49,970 nucleotides of DNA from Porphyra umbilicalis (lineage: Eukaryota > Rhodophyta > Bangiophyceae > Bangiales > Bangiaceae): the NCBI GenBank assembly GCA_002049455.2, contig KV919200.1, positions 1 to 49,970 on the forward strand, read 5' to 3'. Under the pieces are notes generated by a model. That model had not been told where the DNA came from and made no database searches. It worked only from the letters and a program-made list of their open reading frames with translations. Within the stretch, counting starts at the first letter, position 1; each line of letters begins with the position of its first letter. A program made the position numbers and the translations under genes. Below are positions 1 through 10,133 of this stretch, one piece after another.

Positions 1-3000
1 AACCGGTTATCGTAGGACCTGATGCGGGGCCGTACTGTAATGGTCAGACGGTTGGATTGGAAGCGGAATCGGGGTCCTCCCGGTCCGTCAAGAATGCCCA
101 GGGATGAGGGCATGCTCGTCTTCCCCACTCAAGCGCTACCAGTGGTACCCCACGTCATGGACAACACCACTTGAGACGCAGCTAGGCAGCGATTAGCTCG
201 TCGGCAGGACTAAAGTTTCGGATCGGTTGCTGCGGGTACCGTGCGCCACCTCATGGGCGCTCTGATAGGGTTGGCGCTGGGAACTCTCGGCAGCCATGTC
301 CGCCGCAGCGGCGGCAATGGCCGCCCAGCGTCTGCTGTGACGACAGACAATCCCTCTGGACGCAGAGTCGCCGTGGTGGCCGAGCGGGAGAATCAGCCTC
401 GGCTGTGGCGGAGCTGGTGGGAGAGACCCGTCGGTGGCTAGAGCCGCCCCGCCGTTGCAGGGAAGAGGCGGTCGCAACGTGTTTAGAGCCACGTCAGCGG
501 TCTGCCAATACGGAGGAGACCGCGACGCGGAGGGTTTGGCGCTCCCCCGGTACCGTGTCGCTCCTTGTGCAAGCCGATGCTCGCGCCTCACGACGAGGCG
601 TCGCACGGTGCCCGCGGGGCTCCCCGGCGGCGCCGACGGTGGCAAGGAAGCGCAAACCGCCAGCGCCCTACGCTCCGTGCGCCGCCTCCCCACCGCCCGC
701 GCGGCACCACCCCCACGCGGTCGCCCACCCCTGCCCGCGGCGACAGCCGCGCCCAAGCGGCACCGCCGCTGCCCCGACCGTCAGCGTGCCGGCCGCCCCA
801 ACCGCCATGGTGGTAACGGCCGCCACCGCCAGCAGCGCCCTCACCCCCCCCGCATGCACCAAACGTCCACGCGCTGGTCGCCGCGGCCGCCGCGCCCACC
901 GTCTGTCCACACGGGCGCCCGGGTGCCGCCGCCCGAGCGCGCGGTCAGGGGCGTTGCATCCAGCCCCGCCCCCCCATGGCATGCCACCAGACGCCAGGCG
1001 CGCACGGCCGCGCGGCGGCAGCGCCGCAGCGCGGCACCCGGTGGCCGCGGGACAGACATACATCTGTACACCTTTACGCTGTGCCCGCGCGGGCGCGTGG
1101 CGGACGGTGGGCGGTGCGCCCCCCCCCCCCCCCCCCCCCCACGACGCCGCCTCGCAGGCACACGCCCCGAGTTGGCGCTCGCCAGCAACCGGCGGCCGTT
1201 GCGCCCCGCCCCCGCGCGCGTCACAGCCGCGCCTTGTCCCACAGCGCCGCCGAGAGGGCGTCCTCCTCTCGCGCGGCGCTCGCCGCCGCCTCGGCCGCCA
1301 CCCGCGCCTCTGCTTGTCGTCGCGCGAACGCCATGCCACACACTGCGGCGGTTGCAGGGGGGGGGGGAAACCGGCGCTCCCCATCGACGGCGCCACCCAC
1401 GCGGCCGGCGGGGGGGAGGCAAGCCGACCGGTCGGTCCGTGCACGGCCCACCGGCGCGAACGGGGCGACCGGGGGGCACAACGCGCGAGGAGGAGCAGCG
1501 ACGATGGGAAAGCGGTGGAAGCATGGGTCAATGCGCCACTCCTACAGTACTACTACGCTCCGTCTGGTGCCAGCCGCCTCCCCACCCCCCCCCCCCCCCG
1601 CTCCCCGCGCTACACAAAGAACGTACCGTGACACAAGGTGTCATGACCCGCCGGCCCCGGACGGCGGACGGGGGTGCGGTGGGTTTGGCACGCGGCGCAG
1701 CGCCAGAGGATAAATACTCCCGCCGTGCCGGGGAGGAGAGCGACGGCGCGGCTGGACGAGTCGGCCATGGGGATGGCGCGGGGGGGGGGAGGGGGGAGCG
1801 AGCGCCGCGCGGCCGACAACCAAGCGCGGGCGTGAAGGTGGGTGAAAGGGCGGGAAGGACAGGCACGTGGGGATAAAGGCAGGGAGGGGACGGGACAAGG
1901 GGGGGTGGGCGGGCGAGGCGCGAGGGGAAAAGGGGGGTGTCACTAAGGGGGTGCATGACGGGCGGACCCAACAGCGGGCCCGTACCTTGATCCGTGGCCG
2001 AAATGCCAGCGCTGGTCGATGCTGGTGGCTGCCTCCGTGGGCGTCGTCAACAGAATTGGCAATCGTGCGGGGCTCACGTCACGGGCACGTGTCGAAAACG
2101 TGGTCAGCCACCCGTTCGCCGTCGGTTGCCAAAGCTGACCAAGGGGACACTGGCAGAAAAGGGACGCAACAAGACCACACACTGCGTGCGCGGGTGCATG
2201 ACTGCGTCTCGTGTGTTGGCGTGTCCCGCCGATTCGCCTGTCGTTTTTGGGCGTGTTGCACAACCCTATACCCCAGACCCCCGCCCCACTCCCCCAAAGC
2301 ACCGGGTTGGAGACCAACCCAGCACCAAATCCGCGATGACGATGTCTGGCCCCGCCGCCACGGCATGCACGTGTGCACCGGGGCACCTGACTGGCGCCGT
2401 GGGCGACGGAAGAACCAGCCATGCGGCGTCGTCGCTTCCGAAGCGCGCGCTACGGCCACGGGCGCACACTGACTCGAACCGCGGCCATACGTGTGTAGAG
2501 CAGGCGCCGCCGCCACCACCGAGCACCTGAACGGCCGTCAAGCAGCCGCCCTTTCTATTGCAGCCGGGGCAACCAGCTACAAACTTGATTGAGAGAAGTG
2601 TCGGTACAATAGCTGAACATGGTGCGGGCGACAGCCACCCCACTGGCGTTACCGTCTGTGGTGCTGTACGCTGCGTTAAAAGACGCCAGAGAGCCGCAAG
2701 ACGGGGAGGGCGAGCGGGGACCACGAGCATAGCGCCAACCTTCGAGAAGGTAGTCACAAGGAACGCATGTTGAAGAGCCTATACAACAAGGACCCCGCGA
2801 GCATGGCGGGCGCACGGGCTGTGGGCAACGGCGCACAGTGTGCCGCGTTTCTTGTGTTGTTGGAGCGAGATGACGGGAGAAGACTGTCAACTCCACTGTA
2901 CACCAACACAGCGGCCGATGGCCGACACAGTCACCTCTGGAGGAGACTTTGGGAGCGCAGCAGGTTGCGGTGACAGGGGTCAAGCCATCAAAGTGCTCCC

Positions 3001-3419
3001 CGACTGTGTTTGTTTTGCTTCTCTTTCCAGCCTCAGTGCAGTCCCATTCAAGCGCTGGGCTCATTGTTTGAGCTCACCCCAACCAGCCCGGTCGCTTGCG
3101 CCGGCCACCGGGCTCCCCCCCACAAGCGGCACTCGCGTTCCCCGTCCGCCCCCTCCCGTCCCCGCCACGACCTGCTAAACCACGCCTAAAACCTCTGCCA
3201 ACCCCGCTGGCACGTCGACCACCGTGTGCGTATCCCCACGCGCCTGCCGGCTGGTGGCGCCCCCCCGCGCGTTGGTGCTTCAACCCTGTCCTCCGACAAA
3301 CAGCTGTTCGGTCGGATTTGATCCCGCAAGACCTTCTTCCGCCACGCAAAAACGTGCGGCGGGACATACTGCAGGCATGCAATCCTCCAACAGTAAGCTT
3401 GGCATCGGCTGGTGACTGA
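1..3419. other. No assignable gene; GC-rich sequence
   Basis: Many long frames are open on both strands at about 0.2-3.1 kb, but none gives a recognisable domain; they are Arg/Pro/Ala or Gly-rich, as expected when stop codons are rare in GC-rich DNA. A run of 22 C lies at 1119-1140. A TATA-like GATAAATA sits near 1709. An Ala-rich helical frame on the minus strand (about 1334 down to 1221) starts MAFARRQAEARV and ends at a TGA, but I cannot name it. Confidence 0.5.
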
Positions 3420-3629
3420 GGCTCGTTCGCAGACTCGCATAACGCTGGTTCGCATAAACATAACGCCGCCCTGATTGGTCAATCACGGATCAGGCGTTAT
3501 ATAACGTTATGACATACGCGAGCCGCTCGCGAGCGCCGCTCTCGTTATATAACGCCTAATCCGTGATTGACCTATCAGGGCGGCGTTTTGTTTATGCGAA
3601 CCAGCGTTATGCGAGTCTGCGAATGGGCC
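3420..3629. mobile_element. 210-bp MITE with ~88-bp terminal inverted repeats and TGA target duplication
   Basis: The two ends (3420-3507 and 3542-3629) are inverted copies with about five mismatches; the outer ends read GGCTCGTTCGCAG and, inverted, GGCCCATTCGCAG. The element is flanked by TGA at 3417-3419 and 3630-3632, a 3-bp duplication. The centre is AT-richer and contains GTTATATAACG motifs. It is non-coding and would fold into one long hairpin. The same outer end and the same target (TCA, i.e. TGA on the other strand) are seen in the 1.19-kb element at 41462-42652, so both belong to one TIR family. The 3-bp duplication suits PIF/Harbinger or CACTA-like transposition; the superfamily is inferred. 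Confidence 0.85.
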
Positions 3630-3744
3630 TGAGCAATCCAGTGCGTCTCTGTCCTGGTTCATAAAGCCGGCCCATTTGAAAAGAAATCAGGCTGAATATA
3701 GTTGATGCCGATGTCGACGGCGATGACGCGGCTCTTGGCTCTCG

Positions 3745-3921
3745 GTATTGCTGTCTTCCCAATTTTGGCCGATGTGGTCGAAGTCAAGACAGGGTCTCGG
3801 TCAACTGCCCATTGGTCGAACGACTTTATCCGGCTGAATGGATGGCTGAGAAACTGTTTCGCACAGTTGATCACCCCTCTTGACATCGACTGCATCGGCC
3901 AAAATTGGGAAGACAGCAATA
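3745..3921. repeat. Short inverted-repeat element with a perfect 28-bp core
   Basis: Bases 3746-3773 are the exact reverse complement of 3893-3920, and similarity continues inward with mismatches to about 3792 and 3875. The core contains CCAATTTTGGCCGATG. Closely related sequence recurs at about 37115-37150 and, inverted, at about 41385-41425, at the inner borders of the large inverted-arm composite. It is probably a small MITE of that family. No target duplication was identified. Confidence 0.7.
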
Positions 3922-4078
3922 GGCTCGGCGGCAAGACCGACCGCACACACGCGTCGCACATCTCGCCCTCCACGTCCCCCGCCCTGTGACTTTCCCTCTG
4001 GCACTCCCCTTCCGGGCGCGCCGGCCGCTCCCCAGTCTGCCCATCACTCACCCCGTGCGTCACCTCCACCTTTGACTG

Positions 4079-4107
4079 CCCCCCCCCTCCCCCCCCCCCC
4101 CCCCCCC
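4079..4107 (+). promoter_or_regulatory. Poly-C tract before the Tim8 start
   Basis: Nine C, one T and nineteen C end 19 nt before the ATG at 4127. This is one of several sense-strand C tracts placed just before start codons in this window. A role in the core promoter or 5' leader is inferred from position only. Confidence 0.4.
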
Positions 4108-4126
4108 ATTTGATTGTACCGGCGCG

Positions 4127-4396
4127 ATGTCGTCTTTTGACGCTCCCGACCTGCCGAGCGGCCAAGACGCGGCCGCCGCCGCCGAAGTGCAGCAGTTCCT
4201 CGCCGAGGAGCAGCAGCGGGCGGCAATGCTCGGCGTCGTCTCCAAGCTCACCGTCACCTGCTGGGATACGTGCGTCACCAAGCCGGGCAACAAGCTGTCC
4301 TCGTGGGAGACGGACTGCATTGGCAACTGCGCGCGGCGGTTTATCGATGCGAGCGTCTTCATCCTCAACCGGGCGTCAAAGCAGGGGCGGCAGTAG
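4127..4396 (+). CDS. TIM8: Mitochondrial import chaperone Tim8-like (small Tim family)
   Basis: The 89-residue product carries the twin CX3C signature of small Tim proteins: CWDTC at about residue 45 and CIGNC at about residue 64. Family knowledge: these cysteines form two intramolecular disulfides, and Tim8 pairs with Tim13 in the intermembrane space to carry hydrophobic precursors to the inner membrane. The spacing between the motifs, the TKPGNKLSSWETDC stretch and the following RRFIDAS segment fit Tim8 better than Tim9, Tim10 or Tim13. Length is normal for the family. The ATG at 4127 is the first in frame, 19 nt after a poly-C tract. The frame has no homopolymer problem and is intact. Confidence 0.85.
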   Translation: MSSFDAPDLPSGQDAAAAAEVQQFLAEEQQRAAMLGVVSKLTVTCWDTCVTKPGNKLSSWETDCIGNCARRFIDASVFILNRASKQGRQ

Positions 4397-5005
4397 GCAG
4401 TGGCGGCGGGCGCGTTGGTGAGGGGGGGGGGGGATGGCGTCAACGGAGGGCTGTGGTGCGCGGTGGGTGTTGATCGGCGTGCCCACGGGGAGGAGGGGGG
4501 TGGTTCGCGCGTACATGGGGTTGCCGCGGCGAGCGGCGGTGGTTGTGGGGGTGTGGGGCGACGTCGGTGGTGTGGTGAGAGACCACTCACGCGTAAGAAA
4601 CACGGTTCGCGTCTCAAGGGCATCTCTGATTGGGTTCCTTGTGAAGCAGAATCGGTAATGGTTGGTGCTTGCCGTGGGAGACATTTCTGCCAGCATGACG
4701 TCCGCACGGCCGTACCGTCTGGGTTTACCTGAACGTCCCTACATTTGTTTGCTCGTTGCGCAGACACACGACGAAGTTCGGTCGGCGTTGGGGCGTGAAA
4801 TCGGACCTTTCGGCCTCGTGTGGGAGGACCCAGTTTCAGCACCACTGCGCCGTACGACCGCCGTGCGCCGTCACGGCCGGCCGCCCCGCGGTCGCGGCCG
4901 CCACCGCAGCGCCGCCCCCGCCGCCGCCGTCGTTGCCCCACACTGGCGGTGCGGGGTGCTGTCGGCTGACGCCGCCCCCCCCCCCCGCCCCCCCCCCCCG
5001 CGACG
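4397..5005. other. Intergenic, Tim8 to RNase HII
   Basis: Contains the Tim8 3' region and the RNase HII upstream region. Beyond the C tract before 5006 I see no gene or repeat here. Confidence 0.5.
4975..4999 (+). promoter_or_regulatory. Poly-C tract before the RNase HII start
   Basis: Two runs of about twelve C separated by one G end about 6 nt before the ATG at 5006. Same placement and strand as the tracts before Tim8, bystin, phycoerythrin gamma, the Hint gene and the Pro-rich gene. Confidence 0.4.
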
Positions 5006-5288
5006 ATGCGCCGTCCCCCCGCGGTGGCCGCCCCCGCTTTTGCCGCCGCCGCCGCGGGCGTGATGGGCGGCGGCCGGCGGGCGCCGCGGACGCGGTCGGC
5101 GACCGCCGCGGCGGCTGCCGCCGCGGCGGCCGCCGCCGCCGTGACACGGCGGCCACGTCGCGCCGCGTCGGGCGGCGCGTCGGCCGCCGCGCGGCCCCCC
5201 CCCCGCCCCGCGGATCCCCCCCCGCGGCGGTCGCCAAGCCGCCGCGACCGCCGCGGTCCCCGCGGGCGGGGCGGCCGCCACGGCGTCA

Positions 5289-5330
<42 letters not shown>

Positions 5331-5642
5331 GGCGGCGGCGGCGGCCGCAGGCGGGACCCCCCCCCCCCCCCCCCCCCCGCCACCCTCACCCCCCCCCCCC
5401 CGTCCTTGCCGCCGCCGACGCGGGGGATCGGGGCGCGTTGGAGGCGTGGCTCCACGCGACCGGCCACGCCCGCGTGGCCGGCGTTGACGAGGCCGGCCGC
5501 GGGCCGTGGGCGGGGCCGGTCGTGGCCGCCGCGGTCGTCCTCCACCCCGGCGGCACGTTTGACGCGGGGGGGGCGCGCGACTCAAAGCGCCTGACGGCGG
5601 CGGCGCGGGGGGTGCTCCACCGGCGCCTCCTCGACGCGACGC

Positions 5643-5681
<39 letters not shown>

Positions 5682-6435
5682 GTGCGGGGGGGGGGTGGCC
5701 CCCCCGCCCGCGCGCGCGCCCTACACGGGCGCCGCGTGGGCCGACGACGCCGCGGGCATTGTGCCGCTGGGCGGCGCCGCCGGCAGCGGCTGGGGCGGCG
5801 CCGCCGCTGGCGCCGAGTTTGGCGTCGGCGTCGTCCCCGCCGCCGCCGTCGACGCGCTCAACGTGTTGCAAGCGACGCGTCGTGCCATGGCCGCTGCTGT
5901 GGCGGCGCTGCCGGGCGGCGCGCCCGCCGCGCTGCTCGTCGACGGGCCGCGGATGACGGTGCCGGGGGGGGGGGGGGCGCCACGGGCGAGCCCCCCGCCG
6001 CCGCCGCAAACGGGCGCGACGCACCGGGCGGCGACGATGGCGGGGGCGGTCCGACCGGCGGCCGACCGCCGCCGCCGCCGCCGCCGCTCCCATCCCCGCC
6101 CCCGGTGCCCGTGCAGGTGGCGCTCGCACGCGCCGACGACCGGTCGGCGGCGGTCGCGACCGCGTCGGTGCTTGCCAAGGAGACGCGCGACGCGCTGATG
6201 CGCGACGCGGACGGTCGGTGGCCGGGGTACGGCTTTGGGCGGCACGCGGGGTACGGCACCGCCGTGCACGCGGCGGCGCTGCGGCGCCTCGGCGTGTGTG
6301 CGATTCACCGGCGGACGTACAAGCCGGTTGCGGCGGTGGTGGCGGCGGCAGAGGGGGGGGGGGGGTGGGTGGGGGGAGTTAGAGCCGCCAGAGCTTCCAG
6401 ACCCGCCGCTGCCGCCGGAGGAGGCGGGCGCGTGA
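5006..6435 (+). CDS. Bacterial-type ribonuclease HII, frame broken at G runs
   Basis: RNase HII cleaves RNA in RNA-DNA hybrids and at single embedded ribonucleotides. The first frame has [20 protein letters not shown] (about residue 158, first catalytic Asp and the Glu) and DSKRL. A second frame carries LLVDGPR (third acidic residue). A third frame carries [21 protein letters not shown] and [13 protein letters not shown], then [14 protein letters not shown], the usual C-terminal signature. The frame changes fall at G runs 5686-5695 and 5964-5977. A further change at 6353-6365 would give the stop at 6435; without it the frame runs to 6689. An Ala/Arg-rich N-terminus of about 100 residues looks like an organelle transit peptide, and the (GGC)n tracts at 5289-5343 and 5646-5680 code Ala or Arg/Gly filler. 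Bacterial family members are about 200 residues. Whether the breaks are assembly errors or real cannot be decided here. Confidence 0.75.
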
Positions 6436-7025
6436 GGCGGCCGGGGAGCTCGGCGTGCCGGTGCGCGAGGAGCGCGCAGGCGGACGACACTACCAGCAGC
6501 GTGCGTTCCCCGCGGGCCCTCATCGTTGGCCCGACGCGCTGCCGACGGTTGCGGTGCAGCCACGACAGCAAACGCACAAGAGACGATCAGCGTGAAAGGG
6601 ACAAAGACAAAGGCAGTTGTCGGAGGCAGCACCCATTGTCCAACAATACCGACGCAACGGTGACACCGCGCACCTCGCGCGCACCGTGATAGCGATGACC
6701 GCACGTGGATGGCTTGCGGGCATAGGGAGGCACGGGTGCGGTGGTTGATGGGCGGCTGCTCCCATCGGCTGCAGCGCCATGCAACTCATCGCACGTGCCG
6801 CAACGCCCGCCCGACGTGGGGGCAACACACACGGCCCGCCGGCGCGTGCACGGGGCAAGCACTTGCGCGCGCCGTCACCATCACCGCCACTCCACAAGCG
6901 CCGTCTCTGACCACCTCCGTCCGTAACGTCGATACAGCCAGCGCTGGTCTGGGGCTGCACCTCCTCACAGCGCCACCGGCACCCTATCGTGCCACGGCCG
7001 CCGCCCATCCGCCCACACCCCCCTA
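6436..7025. other. Intergenic, no gene seen
   Basis: Lies between the RNase HII stop and the convergent bL35 relic. Several open frames overlap it, but none has a recognisable domain. Confidence 0.45.
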
Positions 7026-7319
7026 CTACCCCCACCCCCGGCACGCGCCTCGCAACCGAAACGCGCGCGCGGCCGCAAACAGCACCCCCACCTGCCGCCG
7101 GTCCGCCGCGGGGATGGCGGTCCGTTGGCCCAGCCCCCGCTGGCGCGCCGCCGACTCCACAAACCGCTTGTGGCTCGTCCCCTGCTTGCGGCGGGGGATT
7201 TAGCCCGTCGCCGCGTCGATCGCAAACCGCCACGACGCCGCGTGGTGCGTCTTGCCGGGCTTGGCGTGCCGCGTGAGGCCCTGGCGCCGCCGAACCGCCC
7301 CATGGCAGCAACCGTTGCC
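7026..7319 (-). pseudogene. Ribosomal protein bL35 (probably mitochondrial), broken
   Basis: Read on the minus strand from about 7319, one frame gives KPGKTHHAASWRFAIDAATG, a stop, then IPRRKQGTSHKRFVES, followed by a basic stretch and AIPAADRRQVGVLF. This follows the bL35 pattern (KTH.AA.KRF....G.I.RR..GTSH, then an ADRRRV-type tail). Nuclear bL35 genes serve mitochondrial or plastid ribosomes. The TAA at 7200-7202 replaces the position that is normally Lys. No ATG is in frame, and a TGA lies just upstream at about 7320. An ATG in another frame (7303), or further upstream across a C run near 7341, could supply the N-terminus through a frameshift. Either a pseudogene or a live gene with sequence errors. 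Confidence 0.5.
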
Positions 7320-7783
7320 GTCTCAACGCTCCTGCGCTTCCCCCCCCCTGCGGTCTGCGCTCATAGCCGGCGGCCGCCGGCGCATCATCCACCGCGCCGA
7401 CGCGCTCAGCGTCGGCTGGGCGGACCGGGTGGTAACCCGGACCGCCGCCGAGCCGGACGCCCACCGCGTCGCCGTCACGGACAACGGCGTGACGCCGGCC
7501 ACCCGAAAGTTGGTGTCTCAAGGTTCCGAACAAAAAGTGCCATTGGCAAAAACTCAATTTGGGATTCACGCTGTTCGCCGCCGTCGTCTGCTGGGAACAC
7601 GACGACTCCGCTCCGACTCCCGCTGCCGCACGTGGAGCGCGCCGCCGCTTCACCGTCGACTGTTCCCTTGCTGACGAGTGCTCCTCTTGTCTCTTGACGG
7701 GCTCCCGCCTTTCCCTCTGCTGCTTCGCGTTGGTCTTGGCCGCCTCTCCTCGGCGGCTCCCAACTTGGGCGTCTGCCGGCGCG
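7320..7783. other. Intergenic between bL35 relic and bystin
   Basis: Divergent upstream region of the two genes. Nothing beyond C runs could be assigned. Confidence 0.4.
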
Positions 7784-7795
7784 CCCCCCCCCCCC
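7784..7795 (+). promoter_or_regulatory. Poly-C tract before bystin start
   Basis: Twelve C, then T and a C-rich leader, ending 20 nt before the ATG at 7816, which sits in the context CCGCCATGA. Confidence 0.4.
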
Positions 7796-7815
7796 TCCCC
7801 CTCGCCCCCGCCGCC

Positions 7816-8115
7816 ATGAAGACCAAGAAGCGCACCCGCCTGGTCGCCACCGCTGGCCCCGCCTCGGTCCGCTACAGCGACAAGGCGTCCCGCCCGACGC
7901 ACCAAGCCCCCCTCGGCGACGCCATTGACGCGGCGACCGACGCGGTTGCGGGCGCCGCCGCCCGCGACGCGGAGCGGCGCAAGCGGCGCAAGGTTGCCGA
8001 AACGGCCGACGCGCGGCGCGCGGCGCGCGCGGCGCGCTCCGGCGGCGGCAAGGGTGCCTGGTCGGCGGGGCCCCCCGCCTCCATGGGCCCCAAAAAGGCC
8101 AAGGCCAAGGCGGCT

Positions 8116-8146
<31 letters not shown>

Positions 8147-8518
8147 ACAATGACGACGACAGCGACGGCGGGGGGGGTGGGGAAGACGGCGCCGACGATG
8201 CGGGGGTGCTCGACGCGGGCATGACGGAAAAGATCCTCCGCGCCGCGCGGGAGCAGCGGGACGACGACCGGACCGAGGAGGCGGCGGCGGGCGCGGCGCG
8301 ACGCGCGCGCCGTGTGGCGGCGGCCGAGGAGCGGCGGCGGGCGTGGCCGACGATTGGGGGGGGGGGGGCGCCAGCGACGGGGGGGGAACCTCGACCGATG
8401 GTGACAGCGACAGCGACGGGGACGGGGCGGGCGCGGCGCTGTTTCTCGGGGCGGCCTCTGCGGGCGACGGCGGGGGTGGTGGCGCCGCCGCCGCTGGCGG
8501 CGGCGGCGCCGACGGCGG

Positions 8519-8550
<32 letters not shown>

Positions 8551-9605
8551 AGGAGTTTGCCTACCTCGACCCAGACACGATTACGGCCGAAGACGAGGCG
8601 GCGCTCGCGCTCTTTGCGGGCCCCGCGGCGGCGCCGCGGCGCAACCTCGCGGACCTCATCCTGGAAAAGATTCGGGAAAAGGAGGAGCGCGACGCGCGCG
8701 TGGCGGCGGCGGCGGCGGCGGCCGCCGACGCGGCCGGGGAGGTGGACGAGGCCGCCGCCGCGGCGGCGGCGGCCAAGCGCGCAGCCGACGCCAAAATCAC
8801 GACCGTCTACCGCGCCGTCGGGGAGGTGCTGCAGCACTACAAGAGCGGCAAAGTGCCCAAAGCGTTCAAGATCATTCCGTCGCTCAAGGATTGGGAGCGC
8901 GTCGTGCTGCTGACGCGCCCCGACGCGTGGTCCCCCGCCGCCGTCTTTGTCGGCACCCGCCTGTTTGTGTCGGCGCTCAAGCCCCGCGGCGTGGAGCGCT
9001 TCCTCCGCAACGTCCTCCTGCCGCACGTGCTGGAGGACATTGCCGCCAACAAGCGGCTCAACTTTCACTTGTACCAGGCGCTCAAAAAGGCCGTGTACAA
9101 GCCGGAAGCGTTTAACAAGGGCATCCTCTTCCCCCTCGTCGACGCGTCGAGTGCGACGACGCTGCGCGAGGCGACGATTGTCGCGTCGGCGCTCGTGCGC
9201 GTGTCGCTGCCGATGCTCCACGCCGCCGCCGCGCTCGTGCACGTGGCGGGCCTCCCGTACAGCGGCGTCGCGTCCATCTTTATCCGCGTGTTGCTCGACA
9301 AGAAGTACAGCCTGCCGTACCGGGTGATTGACGAGGTCGTCGACCACTTTTGTCGGGCCGAGGCGGACACGCGGGAGCTCCCCGTCTTGTGGCACCAAGC
9401 GCTGCTGACGCTCGCGCGGCGGTACAAGGCGCAGATTACGCGGCCGCAAAAGGAGCGGCTTAAGCGGCTCCTCCGCGTGCACGGCCACCCGGCCATGACG
9501 CCCGAGGTGCGGCGGGAGCTGTTTTCGTCGCGCTCCCGGGGGGAGGCCGTCGACCCGGATGCCAATGCGATTGCGGCAGAGATGGCCGACGTGGTCATGG
9601 CGTAG
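7816..9605 (+). CDS. BYSL: Bystin (Enp1), 40S ribosome assembly factor; one frameshift
   Basis: The C-terminal half is unmistakable bystin: KVPKAFKIIPSLKDWERV, then RLNFHLYQALKKAVYKP, a SGVASIFIRVLLDKKYSLPYR-type stretch and ELPVLWHQALLTLARRYK. Bystin/Enp1 binds pre-40S particles in the nucleolus and is needed for 18S rRNA processing and export. The conserved core begins near residue 325. The long N-terminus has a basic start (MKTKKRTR), Ala runs and an acidic Asp/Gly region. The product is about 596 residues against roughly 440-480 usual. The start frame (7816 on) and the core frame differ; they join at the G run 8357-8369 or the nearby 8380-8387 run, so a one- or two-base length change there would connect them. 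Start chosen because it opens the basic N-terminus directly after the poly-C leader. Confidence 0.88.
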
Positions 9606-10133
9606 CGCGGGGGGTGGAGCGCAGTAGTGGGGGTGGAGAGGGGGAACTTTCTCTCGAGACACGCTTGCATCGTTCGTCTCTATCCATTCTGTTCTTCTCG
9701 TCGCTCATCCCGCACAAGCAAATCCGCCCCGCCCTATCCCCGCTGTTGCTGCCAAACGAGGCGGGACGCGTCGCCACGCAAGCCGACAGCGTTGGCCTCT
9801 CTCGCCGCTCCGGTCATCCTCCGCACGGGGCGGCAGTCGGCGCCCGCGGCGGCACGTCGCACATGCCCCTGGCGCCCGCCTTGCCCCGCCGCTGCAAGGC
9901 GGTGAACGGTCCCAGGCGGCGGTCCGCGGGCGTCGCGGGTCGGCGCGGCCCCACGCGCTAGTAGGGGGCAGCCGCTACCAGCCACCCTGTGCGTCGACAG
10001 AAGGTCACGTCAAAGCAGGGCAAACGTCGGCGCCCGCCGCACGACCGCTCAACTCTAGCACGCCACCCCCCCCCCCCCCCCCCCCCACCCACCCTACCGC
10101 CCCCCCCCCCCCCGCACGCGCCCCCCCTCCACC
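9606..10133. other. Convergent intergenic region with long C runs
   Basis: Separates the 3' ends of bystin (+) and the Hint gene (-). A 21-nt C run lies at 10066-10086 and another C run at about 10101-10113. No gene seen. Confidence 0.5.

Noticed and set aside
434..1876. Long plus-strand open frame of 480 codons
   Set aside because: Translation is random Arg/Pro/Ala-rich, other frames over the same DNA are open too, and no domain or codon signal is seen.
2461..2490. tRNA-like GACTCGAACC near 2470
   Set aside because: No cloverleaf can be built around it; a T-arm-like word alone is not evidence.
5686..5977. Introns as the cause of the frame changes in RNase HII and other genes
   Set aside because: No GT...AG pairs at the joins restore the domains, and the changes coincide with homopolymers in every case. 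The one convincing intron (RPL9) looks quite different.
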